Assembly (NCBI GenBank): GCA_001647635.1
Contig: CP014761.1
Coordinates: 3,162,001 to 3,226,000 of the forward strand
Origin: Leifsonia xyli
GTDB taxonomy: Bacteria; Actinomycetota; Actinomycetes; Actinomycetales; Microbacteriaceae
Length of the DNA stretch: 64,000 bases
Direction: 5' to 3'
The position numbers and the translations under genes are program-made. The notes under the pieces were generated by a model. It had not been told where the DNA came from. It saw only the letters and a program-made list of their open reading frames with translations, and made no database searches. How positions within the stretch are numbered: the first letter of the stretch is position 1; every line of letters starts with the position of its first letter. Below are positions 45,190 to 57,530 of this stretch, piece by piece.

Positions 45190-46461
45190 TCAGCCGGCCG
45201 GCCACCCGGGAGCCGCGGCGGGCGGCTGCGCCCGCTCGGCCGGCGGCAGGTACGGGTCGGGCAGCTCCTGGCCGGTCTGGCGCGCTTCGACGAACCGCAC
45301 GAGGTCGAGGTCGAGACCCTCCTTGCGCATCCGCAGGTCGAGGTAGAGCAGCGCGACCGTGGCGTTCTGGATGACGCTGCCGATGGCTCCCACGATCGAC
45401 GTCACGATGCTCGCCAGCACGTTGACGCTCAGCTGCGTGACCAGCAGCTGGGTCATCGGGTCGCCGGAGCTCGCCTGTGTCGGTGCGAGCACCCCGCCGA
45501 GGAACCCGCCGACGAGGCCGAACGGGATGCTGATCGTCTGGGTGATCGCGTAGACGATCAGCCAGACCAGGGTGATGATGCCGAAGGTCCGCCAGAAGTA
45601 GTTGTTCGTGAGGCGCCACGACCGCGCCACCGCTGCGGTGAGCGGCAACCGCTCCAGCACGATGGCGGAGGGCACCATGGCGAGCTTCGTGTTGACCCAG
45701 ATGGCGAGGGCGGCGAGACCGAAGCCGCCGACGATCCCGGCCGACACCGCGCCGATCACGCCGGCGGTCCCTCCGAGCATCGCCAGGACGACGACCACGG
45801 TCGTGACCAGCGCCACGGCGACGATCCAGGCCAGCCCGAGCAGCAGGGTCCAGCCGATCAGGGCCCCGACGCGCCCGCGCACCAGGCGCCACAGGGAGCC
45901 GAACGTCAGCTTCTCGCCCAGAGTCTCACGGGCGACTTCCCCGACGATCACGCCCTGCAGCAGCGCGCTGAAGACGGTCGTGATGAGCAACGAGAGGACG
46001 CCGAGGACGATGATGCCGCCGACCGCTCCGGCCTGCAGGGTGGGCTGATCGGCCACGTCGCCGTTCGCGATGCGCCCGGCGAGCAGCGCGACACCGCCCG
46101 CGATGACGATGCTGACCACGATCGACGGGATGCCCTGCAGCACGAGGGCGGCGCCCACGGTGACCCGCGGGTTGCGCCGGAGCGCCTGGAACGGCGCCGC
46201 CAGCAGCGGGCCCAGCGTGAGCGGGCGCAGCGGGATGAGTCCAGGCTTCGGCGGGGGAGTCCACCCGGGCTGCTGACCCGGCTGCCCGTAGCCCGGGTAC
46301 GGCCCGTACTGGGGCGGCTGCCCGTACGGCGGCGGCTGCCCGTACTGCGGCTGCCCGTACTGCGGCTGCCCGTACGGCTGCTGCGGCTGCTGCGGCTGCC
46401 CGGCACCCTGCCACCCGGACCCCTGCGAGCCCGGCGCCTGCCAGTTCTGTTCGTCGGTCAC
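45190..46461 (-). CDS. Membrane protein with Pro/Gln/Tyr-rich N-terminal repeat, heading the MoxR operon
   Basis: This 423-residue protein starts with about 75 residues rich in Gln, Pro, Gly and Tyr, with repeats of the unit YGQPQYGQP and PPYGQPP. It then has six to seven hydrophobic segments, beginning with RVTVGAALVLQGIPSIVVSI and including GALIGWTLLLGLAWIVAVAL, in a layout like the glycerophosphodiester phosphodiesterase membrane domain family. The soluble end carries PYLPPAERAQPPAAAPG. GTG 46461 is preferred over an ATG at 46563, because GGAAGGG lies before it and the extra 34 residues look non-coding. It is the first gene of the operon with DUF4129, DUF4350, MoxR and DUF58, and is divergent from mtrA. 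Confidence 0.82.
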   Translation of the reverse strand: MTDEQNWQAPGSQGSGWQGAGQPQQPQQPYGQPQYGQPQYGQPPPYGQPPQYGPYPGYGQPGQQPGWTPPPKPGLIPLRPLTLGPLLAAPFQALRRNPRVTVGAALVLQGIPSIVVSIVIAGGVALLAGRIANGDVADQPTLQAGAVGGIIVLGVLSLLITTVFSALLQGVIVGEVARETLGEKLTFGSLWRLVRGRVGALIGWTLLLGLAWIVAVALVTTVVVVLAMLGGTAGVIGAVSAGIVGGFGLAALAIWVNTKLAMVPSAIVLERLPLTAAVARSWRLTNNYFWRTFGIITLVWLIVYAITQTISIPFGLVGGFLGGVLAPTQASSGDPMTQLLVTQLSVNVLASIVTSIVGAIGSVIQNATVALLYLDLRMRKEGLDLDLVRFVEARQTGQELPDPYLPPAERAQPPAAAPGWPAG

Positions 46462-46645
46462 GCCGTGCCCTTCCGTCCCCGCGCGTCGTGCGTTGGTCCC
46501 ATGCTGGCACATCGGCCTCGCGAGCGATGTCCCATCCACAGGGCACGTGATGCATTCATTCAAGCCCGTATCAGGACTGCTCCATTACGCTGATCATGTT
46601 GTCCGCGGCTCCGGCCGCTCGAGGAGGGTTCGGGAAACGTCCCAC

Positions 46646-47329
46646 ATGACTAGTCGCATCCTGGTGGTCGACGACGACACCGCGCTTGCGGAGATGATCG
46701 GCATCGTGCTGCGCACGGAGGGCTACGACCCGGTCTTCTGCGAAGACGGCTCCCTCGCTGTGGACACCTTCCGGTCGTCGAAGCCCGATCTCGTGCTGCT
46801 CGACCTCATGCTGCCCGGCATGGACGGCATCGAGGTGTGCGGCCGCATCCGCGCCGAGTCCGGCACCCCGATCATCATGCTCACCGCCAAGTCCGACACC
46901 GCCGATGTGGTCAAGGGCCTCGAGTCGGGCGCCGACGACTACATGGTCAAGCCGTTCAACCCCAAGGAGCTCGTGGCGCGCATCCGCACCCGCCTCCGCC
47001 CGGGTCCCGCCGCCCCGCCCGCCGACGAGTTGACCGTCGGCGACCTCGTGGTCGACGTCGCCGGCCACGAGGTGCGCCGCGGAGACACCCGCATCGCGCT
47101 CACCCCGCTGGAGTTCGACCTCCTGCTCGCCCTCGCCTCCAAGCCGCAGCAGGTGTTCACCCGCGAGATGCTGCTGGAGCAGGTCTGGGGCTACCACTAC
47201 AAGGCCGACACCCGGCTCGTGAACGTCCACGTGCAGCGGCTGCGCGCCAAGGTGGAGCAGGACCCGGACAACCCGAAGATCGTCATGACCGTGCGCGGGG
47301 TCGGCTACCGCGCCGGCGCGGCCGCCTAG
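46646..47329 (+). CDS. mtrA: Response regulator MtrA
   Basis: This 227-residue protein is an OmpR/PhoB-type response regulator. The receiver domain has RILVVDDDTALAEMIGIVL, the phosphorylated Asp at about residue 53 in VLLDLMLPGMDG, the Thr in IMLTAKSD and the Lys in DYMVKPFNPKEL. The winged-helix DNA-binding domain has TRLVNVHVQRLRAKVEQDPD and TVRGVGYRAG. Together with the next two genes it forms the conserved mtrA-mtrB-lpqB set that controls cell-wall remodelling and division in actinobacteria. ATG 46646 gives the standard MtrA N-terminus; earlier in-frame starts lack homology. The 184-base gap to the divergent operon probably holds its promoter, but I could not define it. Confidence 0.95.
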   Translation: MTSRILVVDDDTALAEMIGIVLRTEGYDPVFCEDGSLAVDTFRSSKPDLVLLDLMLPGMDGIEVCGRIRAESGTPIIMLTAKSDTADVVKGLESGADDYMVKPFNPKELVARIRTRLRPGPAAPPADELTVGDLVVDVAGHEVRRGDTRIALTPLEFDLLLALASKPQQVFTREMLLEQVWGYHYKADTRLVNVHVQRLRAKVEQDPDNPKIVMTVRGVGYRAGAAA

Positions 47330-47344
47330 CGGTCGGAGGCCGGG

Positions 47345-48997
47345 ATGCGCTGGTGGCCGACGCGGGAGATGTGGCGGCAGGCGCCGTCCCGTCTGGCGCG
47401 CCTGTGGCGCAGCTCGCTCCAGCTGCGCACGGTCGCCATCACGCTCCTCCTGACCGGCGTCGCCATCCTCGTGACCGGCGTCTACATGGCGCTCAGCATC
47501 AGCAACGACCTCTACCAGTCGCGGCTCGACCAGGCGCTCCGCGACTCCAGCCGTGCCACGACGACCGCGCAGTCCACGCTGAACGCGTCCGACGTCTCCA
47601 CCGGCGACGCGGGCAAGAACCTGCTCAACACGGTCCTGCAGAGCGTGCAGGCGTCCACGTCCAGCCGCCTGGTCGCGGCCTACCGCGTCCCCGGGCAGGA
47701 CACCGGCGTGCTGGCACCGCCTGACCGCGGCAGCCCCGCCATGAACTCCGTCATCTCGCCCGAGCTGCGCGAGAAGGTGCAGAACGGCGGGACCAAGCAG
47801 TTCTACCAGTCCGTCGCCCTGCCAGCCGTCGTCGGCGACACCGACCCGGGGATCGTCGTCGGGTCGCAGCTGACGCTGCCCTCGTACGGCAAGTACGAGC
47901 TCTACATCGGCTACAACCTCCGCGACTCCGAGAACACGCTGCTCTTCGTGCAGAACACGCTGCTGCTCGCCGGGCTCGCGCTCATCCTGCTCATCGGCGC
48001 GATCACCTGGGTGATCGTGCGCTTCGTCGTGGAGCCGATCCGCGTCGCCGCGCGCACCAGCGAGCGGCTCGCCGCAGGGGACCTCGCCGTCCGCATCCCC
48101 GAGAAGGGGGAGGACGTCTTCGCGACCCTCGCCCGGTCGTTCAACGGGATGGCCGACAGCCTGCAGAGCCAGATCAACCAGCTGGCGACGCTGTCGCAGC
48201 TGCAGCAGCGGTTCGTGTCGGACGTCTCGCACGAGCTCCGCACGCCGCTCACCACCATCCGGCTGGCCGGCGACGTCATCTACGACCAGCGGGAGGGCTT
48301 CGCGCCCGCGACCGCCCGCACCGCCGAGCTGCTGCACACGCAGATCGAGCGCTTCGACCGGCTGCTGTCGGACCTCCTCGAGATCAGCCGCTACGACGCC
48401 GGATCCGTGGTCCTCGACGCCGAGCCCACCAACCTGGTGCGACTCGCCGAGGACTGCGTCGACGAGCTGCGCACGCTGTCCGAGCAGAACGGCTCGGAGC
48501 TCATCCTCGACGCCCCCGGCGGCTACTTCGACGTGCCGATGGACCCGCGCCGCATCCGCCGCGTCGTCCGCAACCTCATCGGCAACGCGATCGAGCACGG
48601 CGAGGGGCGCCCCGTCATCGTCACGGTGGACAGCAACGAGACCGCGATCGCACTGACCGTCCGCGACTACGGCATCGGCATGAGCCCGCAGGACATGGCC
48701 CACGTCTTCGACCGCTTCTGGCGCGCCGACCCGTCCCGCAAGCGCACGCTGGGCGGCACCGGACTCGGCCTCGCGATCTCGCTCGAGGACGCGACCCTGC
48801 ACTCCGGCTGGCTGCAGGTGTGGTCGGCTCCCGGGCAGGGGTCGTGCTTCCGTCTGACGCTGCCGCGCGTCACCGGACGCGAGATCACGGCCTCGCCGCT
48901 GCCGCTGCCTCCGGCGGATGCCGGGGCGACACTCCCCGCCGGATCGGCTCCCGAGCTGCCCGGCGCGGTCGGAACCGGAAGCGAGGCCCGCGCATGA
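47345..48997 (+). CDS. mtrB: Sensor histidine kinase MtrB
   Basis: This 550-residue membrane kinase has a first membrane segment ([20 protein letters not shown]), an outer sensor region of about 150 residues ([20 protein letters not shown]), a second membrane segment ([20 protein letters not shown]), and a HAMP domain ([20 protein letters not shown]). The phosphorylated histidine is in [20 protein letters not shown]. The ATP-binding part has [34 protein letters not shown] and [20 protein letters not shown]. It should phosphorylate MtrA. The start lies 15 bases after mtrA, and the stop overlaps lpqB by four bases (ATGA). Confidence 0.95.
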   Translation: MRWWPTREMWRQAPSRLARLWRSSLQLRTVAITLLLTGVAILVTGVYMALSISNDLYQSRLDQALRDSSRATTTAQSTLNASDVSTGDAGKNLLNTVLQSVQASTSSRLVAAYRVPGQDTGVLAPPDRGSPAMNSVISPELREKVQNGGTKQFYQSVALPAVVGDTDPGIVVGSQLTLPSYGKYELYIGYNLRDSENTLLFVQNTLLLAGLALILLIGAITWVIVRFVVEPIRVAARTSERLAAGDLAVRIPEKGEDVFATLARSFNGMADSLQSQINQLATLSQLQQRFVSDVSHELRTPLTTIRLAGDVIYDQREGFAPATARTAELLHTQIERFDRLLSDLLEISRYDAGSVVLDAEPTNLVRLAEDCVDELRTLSEQNGSELILDAPGGYFDVPMDPRRIRRVVRNLIGNAIEHGEGRPVIVTVDSNETAIALTVRDYGIGMSPQDMAHVFDRFWRADPSRKRTLGGTGLGLAISLEDATLHSGWLQVWSAPGQGSCFRLTLPRVTGREITASPLPLPPADAGATLPAGSAPELPGAVGTGSEARA

Positions 48998-50700
48998 TCC
49001 GTCGTCGCTCCCCGGGCGTCCGTGCAGCGCTCGCCGCGCTCGTCTCGCTGGCGCTCCTGGCGCTCGCCGCGTGTGCGAGCATCCCCGACTCCGGTCCCGT
49101 GCGTCAGGGCGCGCCCGTGGCGCAGGTGAACGATCCGCTCGACCTCGACTTCAACCCGTCCCCGCCCGAGAAGGGCGCGTCGCAGCAGCGGATCGTGCAG
49201 GGCTTCATCGACGCCGCGTCCAGCCCGAAGAACAACTTCAAGATCGCCCGCGAGTACCTGACCACGGCGATGGCCGCCAACTGGAACCCCGACGAGTCGG
49301 TGACCGTGGACGACGGCCGCAATCGCACCTACGACGACCAGGGGACCCTGTGGCGCCTCGACGTCACCCCGGTCGCGAACGTCGACAGCGTCGGCTCGTA
49401 CCATCCCGTGGCCAGCACCGCCCCGGTCGGACTGAACTACCAGCTGGTGAGGGAGGACGGGGAGTGGCGCATCTCGGTCGCCCCCAACGGCGTCGTCATC
49501 GACGACCCCACGTTCCGCGCGGTCTACGCCCAGCAGAACCTCTACTTCTACAGCCCGGGCTACACGTACCTGGTGCCGGATGCGCGCTGGTTCCCGGCGC
49601 GCGTCGCATCCGCCGCCACCCGGGTCGCCAGCTCGGTGCTCGCCGGGCCCGCGCCGTGGCTGAACGGCGCCGTCGTCACGTCGTTCCCGAAGGGGACCCA
49701 GCTCGCCGTCCCGTCGGTCACGACGGAGGGCGGCGTCGCCCGGGTCGACCTCAGCTCCGAGGCGGGACAGGCGGACTCGGCGCAGCTGCAACGCATGCAG
49801 TACCAGCTGGAGCAGTCCCTCGGCAGTCTCGCGCAGAGCGTCCAGCTGTCGATCGAGGGCAATGTGCAGCAGGTGCCGACCCTGAGCGCGGACGCGACGC
49901 CGATCCGGAACCCCTCCGTCGACTCCCGCGCGTATGTCTACCGCGGCGACGTGTTCGGGCCGCTGAACGGCGACACCGTGACGGGGCTGACCGGACTGAG
50001 CGACAAGGTCGCGGCGCTGCGGCCGACGGCGATCACGCTGAGCGCCTCGCGCGACCAGGCCGCCGTGCTGTCGCAGACGGGGGTGTACTCCGTGCGCAAG
50101 AACGGCGATCCCGTCCGCGTGGATGGCCGTCCGGGCCTCATCGGACCGTCGCTCGACCCGCAGGGCTGGGTGTGGTCGGTCCCCGGCGGCTCGCCCGGTG
50201 CGGTCCAGGTGACGGCGGCGAACGGCGCCGATGCGCACGGGCTGGTCGCGAACTGGCCGGATGCGACCGGGATCCTCTCCCTCGCCGTTTCGCGCGACGG
50301 GACCCGGCTCGCGGCGCTGCTGCGGACCAACACCGGCTACGCGCTCATGGCCTCCGGCATCGTGCGGGCCGCGAACGGGGCGCCGAACGGGCTCACCGAG
50401 CCCGTCGAGCTCGCCGTGCCGTCGGCGGGAGCGCGGTCGGCGGCGTGGACCAGCGACCTCACCGTCGCGGTGCTCGGCACGACGAGCGGAGAGGCGACCA
50501 GCATCGCCCAGCAGACGGTCGGGGGCACGCAGACGACGACCTCCGGGCCGACCGGCGGGCGGACGATCATCGGGGCGGCGGGCCTCGCCCCCTACGTCGT
50601 GCTCAGCGCCGACGGCACGCTGCTGGCGCCGACGGGCACGGGGTGGCAGGCGCAGCTCGACAAGGTGGGCGCGGTGGCGGTGCAGCAGGGCCAGCCCTGA
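48994..50700 (+). CDS. lpqB: Lipoprotein LpqB
   Basis: This 568-residue protein starts with a basic n-region and a hydrophobic segment that ends in the lipobox [12 protein letters not shown], so it is a predicted lipoprotein with Cys at about residue 28. A GerMN domain covers roughly residues 200-300 ([20 protein letters not shown]) and a beta-propeller follows ([39 protein letters not shown]). LpqB is the accessory partner that tunes MtrB activity in other actinobacteria. The start ATG overlaps the mtrB stop (ATGA). Length fits the family. Confidence 0.94.
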   Translation: MIRRRSPGVRAALAALVSLALLALAACASIPDSGPVRQGAPVAQVNDPLDLDFNPSPPEKGASQQRIVQGFIDAASSPKNNFKIAREYLTTAMAANWNPDESVTVDDGRNRTYDDQGTLWRLDVTPVANVDSVGSYHPVASTAPVGLNYQLVREDGEWRISVAPNGVVIDDPTFRAVYAQQNLYFYSPGYTYLVPDARWFPARVASAATRVASSVLAGPAPWLNGAVVTSFPKGTQLAVPSVTTEGGVARVDLSSEAGQADSAQLQRMQYQLEQSLGSLAQSVQLSIEGNVQQVPTLSADATPIRNPSVDSRAYVYRGDVFGPLNGDTVTGLTGLSDKVAALRPTAITLSASRDQAAVLSQTGVYSVRKNGDPVRVDGRPGLIGPSLDPQGWVWSVPGGSPGAVQVTAANGADAHGLVANWPDATGILSLAVSRDGTRLAALLRTNTGYALMASGIVRAANGAPNGLTEPVELAVPSAGARSAAWTSDLTVAVLGTTSGEATSIAQQTVGGTQTTTSGPTGGRTIIGAAGLAPYVVLSADGTLLAPTGTGWQAQLDKVGAVAVQQGQP

Positions 50701-50787
50701 GTTCTCCACAGCGCCGGTTCCGACGCGGTTCTCCACCGATTCGCGACATCCGGCCCGCAGCGGTGCGCCGCCCGCGAGGCTCGATGC

Positions 50788-51651
50788 ATGACAACCCACG
50801 CCCTGGTCCGTGAATCCCTCCTCGACGCGGCGGCGATCCTGCTGCCCGTCCGCTGCGCCGGCTGCGGTGCGCCCGACCTCACGTTGTGCTCCGAGTGCGG
50901 CGCTGCTCTGCGGCCGGTGCTCCGGGTCGACGCGGTCGGCGACGTCCCGGTCTGGTCCGCGCTCGCGTACGACGGCGTGGCCCGTCGGGTGCTCCTCGCC
51001 TACAAGGACAGCGGGCGCGTCGACCTCGCGCGAGCGCTCGCGCGCGTGTTGCGCGAGGCGATCGCCGAGGCGCAGCGGCAGTCGCGCCGGGGGAGCGACG
51101 GCTCCGCGCTGCTCCCGGTCGTGATCCCGTCCACACGGGCGGCGTGGCGCGGCCGCGGCTATCATCCGACCCGGTCGGTGCTGGCCCGGGCGCACATCCT
51201 GGTTCCTCCGCTCTGGGGCGCACTGCGTCTCACGCGGCAGACGGTCGATCAGGCCGGGTTGTCGGCGGCGGACCGGTCGGGCAACCGGGCCGGGAGCATG
51301 CGGGCGTCCTCACGCCTGACGGGACGCGACTGCCTGATCGTGGACGATATCCTCACCTCGGGCGCGACCATCGCCGAGGCGGCTCGTGCGATCCGTAGGG
51401 TGGGTGGACGCGTGACCGGCGCGGTTACCATCGCACGCACCCCGCTCCGCAATGAAGGTGATGCTCAGCGAGCGTCCAGCGGACGCACCGCAAATGGATC
51501 ACGATGGGCGGTTTCGCTTCCGGAGCGCGCGCACTACGGTAGTCGAAAAGGCGCGAGCGATCCGCCTCTCGTGAACGGGGCGGACATCGCGCCGGATCAG
51601 GGAGGTCTCCATGGACATCAACATCATCGGACGCAACCTGGATATCACTGA
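50788..51651 (+). CDS. ComF family phosphoribosyltransferase-like protein with an unusual 3' extension
   Basis: This protein matches the ComF family: an N-terminal zinc ribbon (VRCAGCGAPDLTLCSECGAA), VIPSTRAAWRGRGYHPTRSV, and the PRPP-binding loop CLIVDDILTSGATIAEAARA. Family homology ends near residue 230 (VTGAVTIARTPLR). The reading then continues 57 residues through low-similarity, promoter-like DNA and overlaps the first 41 bases of hpf. The true protein may therefore be shorter, with a lost stop or small frameshift near 51450. ComF-like proteins take part in DNA uptake in some bacteria, but in actinobacteria this gene is simply conserved between lpqB and hpf. The ATG at 50788 lacks a strong ribosome binding site. 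Confidence 0.82.
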   Translation: MTTHALVRESLLDAAAILLPVRCAGCGAPDLTLCSECGAALRPVLRVDAVGDVPVWSALAYDGVARRVLLAYKDSGRVDLARALARVLREAIAEAQRQSRRGSDGSALLPVVIPSTRAAWRGRGYHPTRSVLARAHILVPPLWGALRLTRQTVDQAGLSAADRSGNRAGSMRASSRLTGRDCLIVDDILTSGATIAEAARAIRRVGGRVTGAVTIARTPLRNEGDAQRASSGRTANGSRWAVSLPERAHYGSRKGASDPPLVNGADIAPDQGGLHGHQHHRTQPGYH

Positions 51652-52312
51652 TCGTTTCCGGGAGTACGCCACCGAGAAATCGGACAAGGTCGCGCACCTG
51701 GCCGAACGAGCGATCTCGTTCGAGATCAAAGTGAGTCGTCACAACGAGAAGCTGGGCAACGTCAGCGGCGATGACCGCGTCGAACTCACTCTCGTCGGCC
51801 CCAGGGCGGTGGTGAGATCCGAGGCGACGGGCCAGGACAAGTACGCGGCTTTCGACATCGCGCTCGGCAAGCTCCTCGAGAGAGTCCGTCGCGCGAAGGA
51901 TCGCCGAAAGGTCCATCGCGGGCAGCACCGGCCGACCTCGTTGCGCGAGGCCAGCACCGACGGCTTCAGCGCGGTGGGTCTGGCGGCGGCTCCGGTCGCC
52001 GTGCTCGACCAGGTCCGAACCGGCGCAACACCCGCTGCATCCGATGAGGTGACGGAGACCGCGGAGGCGGAGGAGGAGTACTGCCCCGTCGTCATCCGCA
52101 AGAAGGTCTTCGCGTCCATTCCCATGACCGTCGACGACGCGCTCTATTACATGGAACTCGTCGGTCACGACTTCTATCTGTTCGTCGACCAGGAGACCCA
52201 GCGTCCGAGCGTGGTCTACCGCCGCAAGGGCTGGGACTACGGCGTCATCTCGCTCGACGATGAGGCCGAGGAGCTCCAGGAGGTCGCCACGGCGGCGCGC
52301 AAGCTCGGCTGA
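51611..52312 (+). CDS. hpf: Ribosome hibernation promoting factor, long form
   Basis: This 233-residue protein has an N-terminal S30AE domain (MDINIIGRNLDITDRFREYA; KYAAFDIALGKLLERVRRAK) that binds the 30S decoding centre, a variable linker (about residues 105-165), and a C-terminal domain with KKVFASIPMTVDDALYYMEL, HDFYLFVDQETQRPSVVYRR and KGWDYGVISL that dimerises ribosomes into 100S particles. The long form is typical of actinobacteria. GGGAGG lies just before the ATG. It is followed by a strong hairpin. The promoter probably lies in the 3' extension of the ComF-like reading frame. Confidence 0.95.
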   Translation: MDINIIGRNLDITDRFREYATEKSDKVAHLAERAISFEIKVSRHNEKLGNVSGDDRVELTLVGPRAVVRSEATGQDKYAAFDIALGKLLERVRRAKDRRKVHRGQHRPTSLREASTDGFSAVGLAAAPVAVLDQVRTGATPAASDEVTETAEAEEEYCPVVIRKKVFASIPMTVDDALYYMELVGHDFYLFVDQETQRPSVVYRRKGWDYGVISLDDEAEELQEVATAARKLG

Positions 52313-52323
52313 TCGCCGGTCCA

Positions 52324-52364
52324 GCGCCGATGGCGGCCGCCCGGGCGGCGGTCGCCATCGGCGC
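52324..52364 (+). terminator. Strong hairpin after hpf, probable terminator
   Basis: GCGCCGATGGCG (52324-52335) pairs perfectly with CGCCATCGGCGC (52353-52364). The loop itself can form a second GC-rich stem. There is no U-tract, as is common in high-GC actinobacteria. It would separate hpf from secA. Confidence 0.65.
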
Positions 52365-52415
52365 CTGTCCAGGCTGCTCCCAGGCATCGCCTGCCGAACG
52401 CGAGGGCTGAACAAG

Positions 52416-52421
52416 TAGCAT
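52416..52421 (+). promoter_or_regulatory. Possible -10 box for secA
   Basis: TAGCAT fits the TAnnnT pattern and lies about 90 bases before the secA start, after the hpf hairpin. No clear -35 box is seen, so this is a weak call. Confidence 0.3.
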
Positions 52422-52510
52422 GTCCCTAACGTCGGCGGAGTCTGCCGTCCGACGCGCGCCCGCCGGGGCGCCGGGCCATCGGCCCGACCGAGCAAAAGTG
52501 GAGTGCATCA

Positions 52511-55315
<2,805 letters not shown>

Positions 55316-55348
55316 GCCCGCGGCGCTGAGCCCCGGCTCATCGACATG

Positions 55349-55386
55349 ACGACGAACGGCGGCCCCTCGGGGCCGCCGTTCGTCGT
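55349..55386. terminator. Perfect 18-bp hairpin between convergent secA and the gene at 55403
   Basis: The arms 55349-55366 and 55369-55386 pair at all 18 positions with a two-base spacer (TC). The hairpin lies between two convergent genes and probably ends transcription on both strands. Confidence 0.8.
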
Positions 55387-55402
55387 TCCGGCCGTCTCCG
55401 GC

Positions 55403-55849
55403 TCAGAGCACATTGATCGTCGTCGCCCGCCACCGGGCGCGGTGCCGCTCCAGGCGCATGGCGACCGCGCGCGAACGGCCCTGCTGGTGCACCAGGACGA
55501 CCGCCTCCACCACGCCCTCCGAGGGCCGGCTCAGGCGCGGTTCCCCGATGCGCATGCGGGGCCGCAGCGCGTCCTCCGTCGAGAGGGCGCGGGCGCGCGC
55601 CGCCAGCACGGTCCGGCGCAGCAAGTGGACGTACACCGCGTCGCTGACCCAGGGGCCGACCTGGTCGAGCGGCCGGGCTCCGGCGAGGATTTCGATCACG
55701 CAGCGGGCGAGATTGGAGCACAGAGTGCCCGGATCCGGGTCGCTGAGATCCCAGGCCCGGATCGGCGGGATGGCCTCTCGTGTGGGTGTCTCCGGGGCGA
55801 CGAGGGTCATCGTGGGGGTGAGAGCGGGGGCGAGTGCGAGGTGGTGCAT
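55403..55849 (-). CDS. Rv3235 family small protein
   Basis: This 148-residue protein resembles the actinobacterial Rv3235-type proteins coded close to secA. The core is VGPWVSDAVYVHLLRRTVLA followed by PRMRIGEPRLSRPSEGVVEA and VVLVHQQGRSRAVAMRLERH, ending RWRATTINVL. It has no signal peptide or membrane segment and is likely cytoplasmic. The function is unknown. GGAAG lies five bases before the ATG at 55849. It is divergent from the sensor kinase gene, with an 18-base inverted repeat in the gap. Confidence 0.8.
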   Translation of the reverse strand: MHHLALAPALTPTMTLVAPETPTREAIPPIRAWDLSDPDPGTLCSNLARCVIEILAGARPLDQVGPWVSDAVYVHLLRRTVLAARARALSTEDALRPRMRIGEPRLSRPSEGVVEAVVLVHQQGRSRAVAMRLERHRARWRATTINVL

Positions 55850-55941
55850 GAGTCTTCCAATTACGAGTGTCGGTGGTCCATGTTCTACTGGACCTGTGAT
55901 ATGTCCGATGCCTCACTCAAGCAGGCGAGTGCGCGGCGGTC

Positions 55942-55959
55942 CAGGGCATATGTGCCCTG
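55942..55959. promoter_or_regulatory. Inverted repeat, putative operator between the Rv3235-like and kinase genes
   Basis: CAGGGCA (55942-55948) and TGCCCTG (55953-55959) flank a TATG spacer. It lies between two divergent genes, about 35 bases before the kinase -10 box at 55994, a common place for a regulator site. No regulator is known. Confidence 0.4.
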
Positions 55960-55993
55960 TGGAGAACCGGGGAGGGGCGCAGCGGACGCCGCT

Positions 55994-55999
55994 TAGGAT
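55994..55999 (+). promoter_or_regulatory. Probable -10 box for a leaderless kinase transcript
   Basis: TAGGAT ends six bases before the GTG at 56006. No ribosome binding site is seen, which fits a leaderless transcript and helps choose 56006 over 56003 as the start. Confidence 0.45.
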
Positions 56000-56005
56000 G
56001 GGGTG

Positions 56006-57499
56006 GTGTCGACGCTCAGTGATCTCGTTCATGCCCACGGCCGCTCCTCGGAGGCCGACGTCGAGTGGCTGCACGGGCTGGTGGGCGACTGGCAGCTGCT
56101 CGCCGACCTCGCCTTCGCCGACATCGTCCTCTGGGTCCCGACGGCCGACGACGACTTCGTCGCCGTGGCGCACGCGCGTCCCTCATCCGCGGCGACCTTG
56201 TTCTACCGCGACTTCGTCGGCCAGCGCATCAAGCCCGAGTGGCGGCAGCAGGTCACCGACGCCTACTCGTCCAAGCGGATCATCGACACGTCGGCGCCGG
56301 ACTGGTTCGAGGAGACGCCCACCCGGGTGCGCGCCGTCCCCGTCATCCGCCGGCTCTCCGTCCACTCGCCCGAGACCGCGGACGAGCCTGTGGCCGTCAT
56401 CACGCGCCACACCAACCTGAGCGAGGCGCGCACTCCGAGCCGCCAGGAGCTCACTTTCAACGAGTGCGCCAACGACCTCTTCAACATGATCGCGACGGGC
56501 GACTTCCCCGACCTCGGCGCTCCGGCCGCCCCGCGCCGCGGCGCCCCGCGAGCGGCGGACGGCCTCATCCGCCTCGATGTGGACGGCATCACGACCTTCG
56601 CGAGCCCCAACGCGCTGAGCGCGTTCAACCGCATGGGCTTCACCGACGAGCTCGAGGGCGAGTCCCTGGCAGCGGTGACGACCGGCCTGCTGACGGGCAC
56701 GATCACGACCGACGAGTCGCTGCCGCTCGTCGTCACGGGCCGCGCTCCCTGGCGCACCGACATCGAGGCGCGCGGCGTCACCGTCTCGCTGCGTGCCATC
56801 CCGATCCGCAACCGGGGGGAGCGCGTGGGCGCGATCGTGCTGTGCCGCGACGTCTCCGAGCAGCGCCACCAGGAGCGGGAGCTCATCACGAAGGACGCGA
56901 CGATCCGCGAGATCCACCACCGCGTCAAGAACAACCTTCAGACCGTGGCGTCGCTGCTGCGCATCCAAGCCCGACGCACGCACTCGGAGGAGGCGCGCGA
57001 GGCCCTCAGCCAGGCCATGCGCCGCGTGGCCGCCATCGCGGTCGTGCACGACACCCTGTCCACCGGTCTCGCGCAGATCGTCGACTTCGACGACGTGTTC
57101 GACCGGGTGCTGCTGCTCGTGGCCGAGGTCGCGGCCAGCCACACCACGACCGTGCACCCCAAGAAGACGGGCAGGTTCGGGCAGCTGCCGTCGGAATACG
57201 CCACCCCGCTCGCCCTGGCGCTCACCGAGCTCGTCACCAACGCGGTCGAGCACGGACTCGCCGGCCGGGAGGGCCAGGTCGAGATCATCGCGAAGCGGTC
57301 GGACGACTCGCTGACGGTGAAGGTCGTCGACAACGGCTCCGGGCTTCCGGAGGGCAAGGTCGGTTCGGGCCTGGGCACCCAGATCGTGAGGACGCTGATC
57401 CAGGGGGAGCTCGGAGGAGCGATCGACTGGCACACGCTCATGGGGCAGGGCACCGAGGTGACCATCGAGGTCCCGCTGCGCTACCTGACCAAGCTCTGA
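56006..57499 (+). CDS. pdtaS: PdtaS-type cytoplasmic sensor histidine kinase
   Basis: This protein of about 497 residues has no membrane segments. Residues 1-150 form a GAF-like domain (LADLAFADIVLWVPTADDDF), residues 180-285 a PAS-like domain (LIRLDVDGITTFASPNALSA), then a HisKA_2 dimerisation domain with the phosphorylated histidine in EIHHRVKNNLQTVASLLRIQ and an HATPase domain with ALALTELVTNAVEHGL and DNGSGLPEGKVGSGLGTQIV. This layout matches the actinobacterial kinase PdtaS, whose partner PdtaR is an RNA-binding antiterminator; no pdtaR is visible in this window. GTG 56003 is an alternative start. The gene is followed by a hairpin and convergent whiB1. Confidence 0.92.
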   Translation: MSTLSDLVHAHGRSSEADVEWLHGLVGDWQLLADLAFADIVLWVPTADDDFVAVAHARPSSAATLFYRDFVGQRIKPEWRQQVTDAYSSKRIIDTSAPDWFEETPTRVRAVPVIRRLSVHSPETADEPVAVITRHTNLSEARTPSRQELTFNECANDLFNMIATGDFPDLGAPAAPRRGAPRAADGLIRLDVDGITTFASPNALSAFNRMGFTDELEGESLAAVTTGLLTGTITTDESLPLVVTGRAPWRTDIEARGVTVSLRAIPIRNRGERVGAIVLCRDVSEQRHQERELITKDATIREIHHRVKNNLQTVASLLRIQARRTHSEEAREALSQAMRRVAAIAVVHDTLSTGLAQIVDFDDVFDRVLLLVAEVAASHTTTVHPKKTGRFGQLPSEYATPLALALTELVTNAVEHGLAGREGQVEIIAKRSDDSLTVKVVDNGSGLPEGKVGSGLGTQIVRTLIQGELGGAIDWHTLMGQGTEVTIEVPLRYLTKL

Positions 57500-57530
57500 C
57501 GCCGTCCGGGGGTCGCCGGACATAGAGAAG

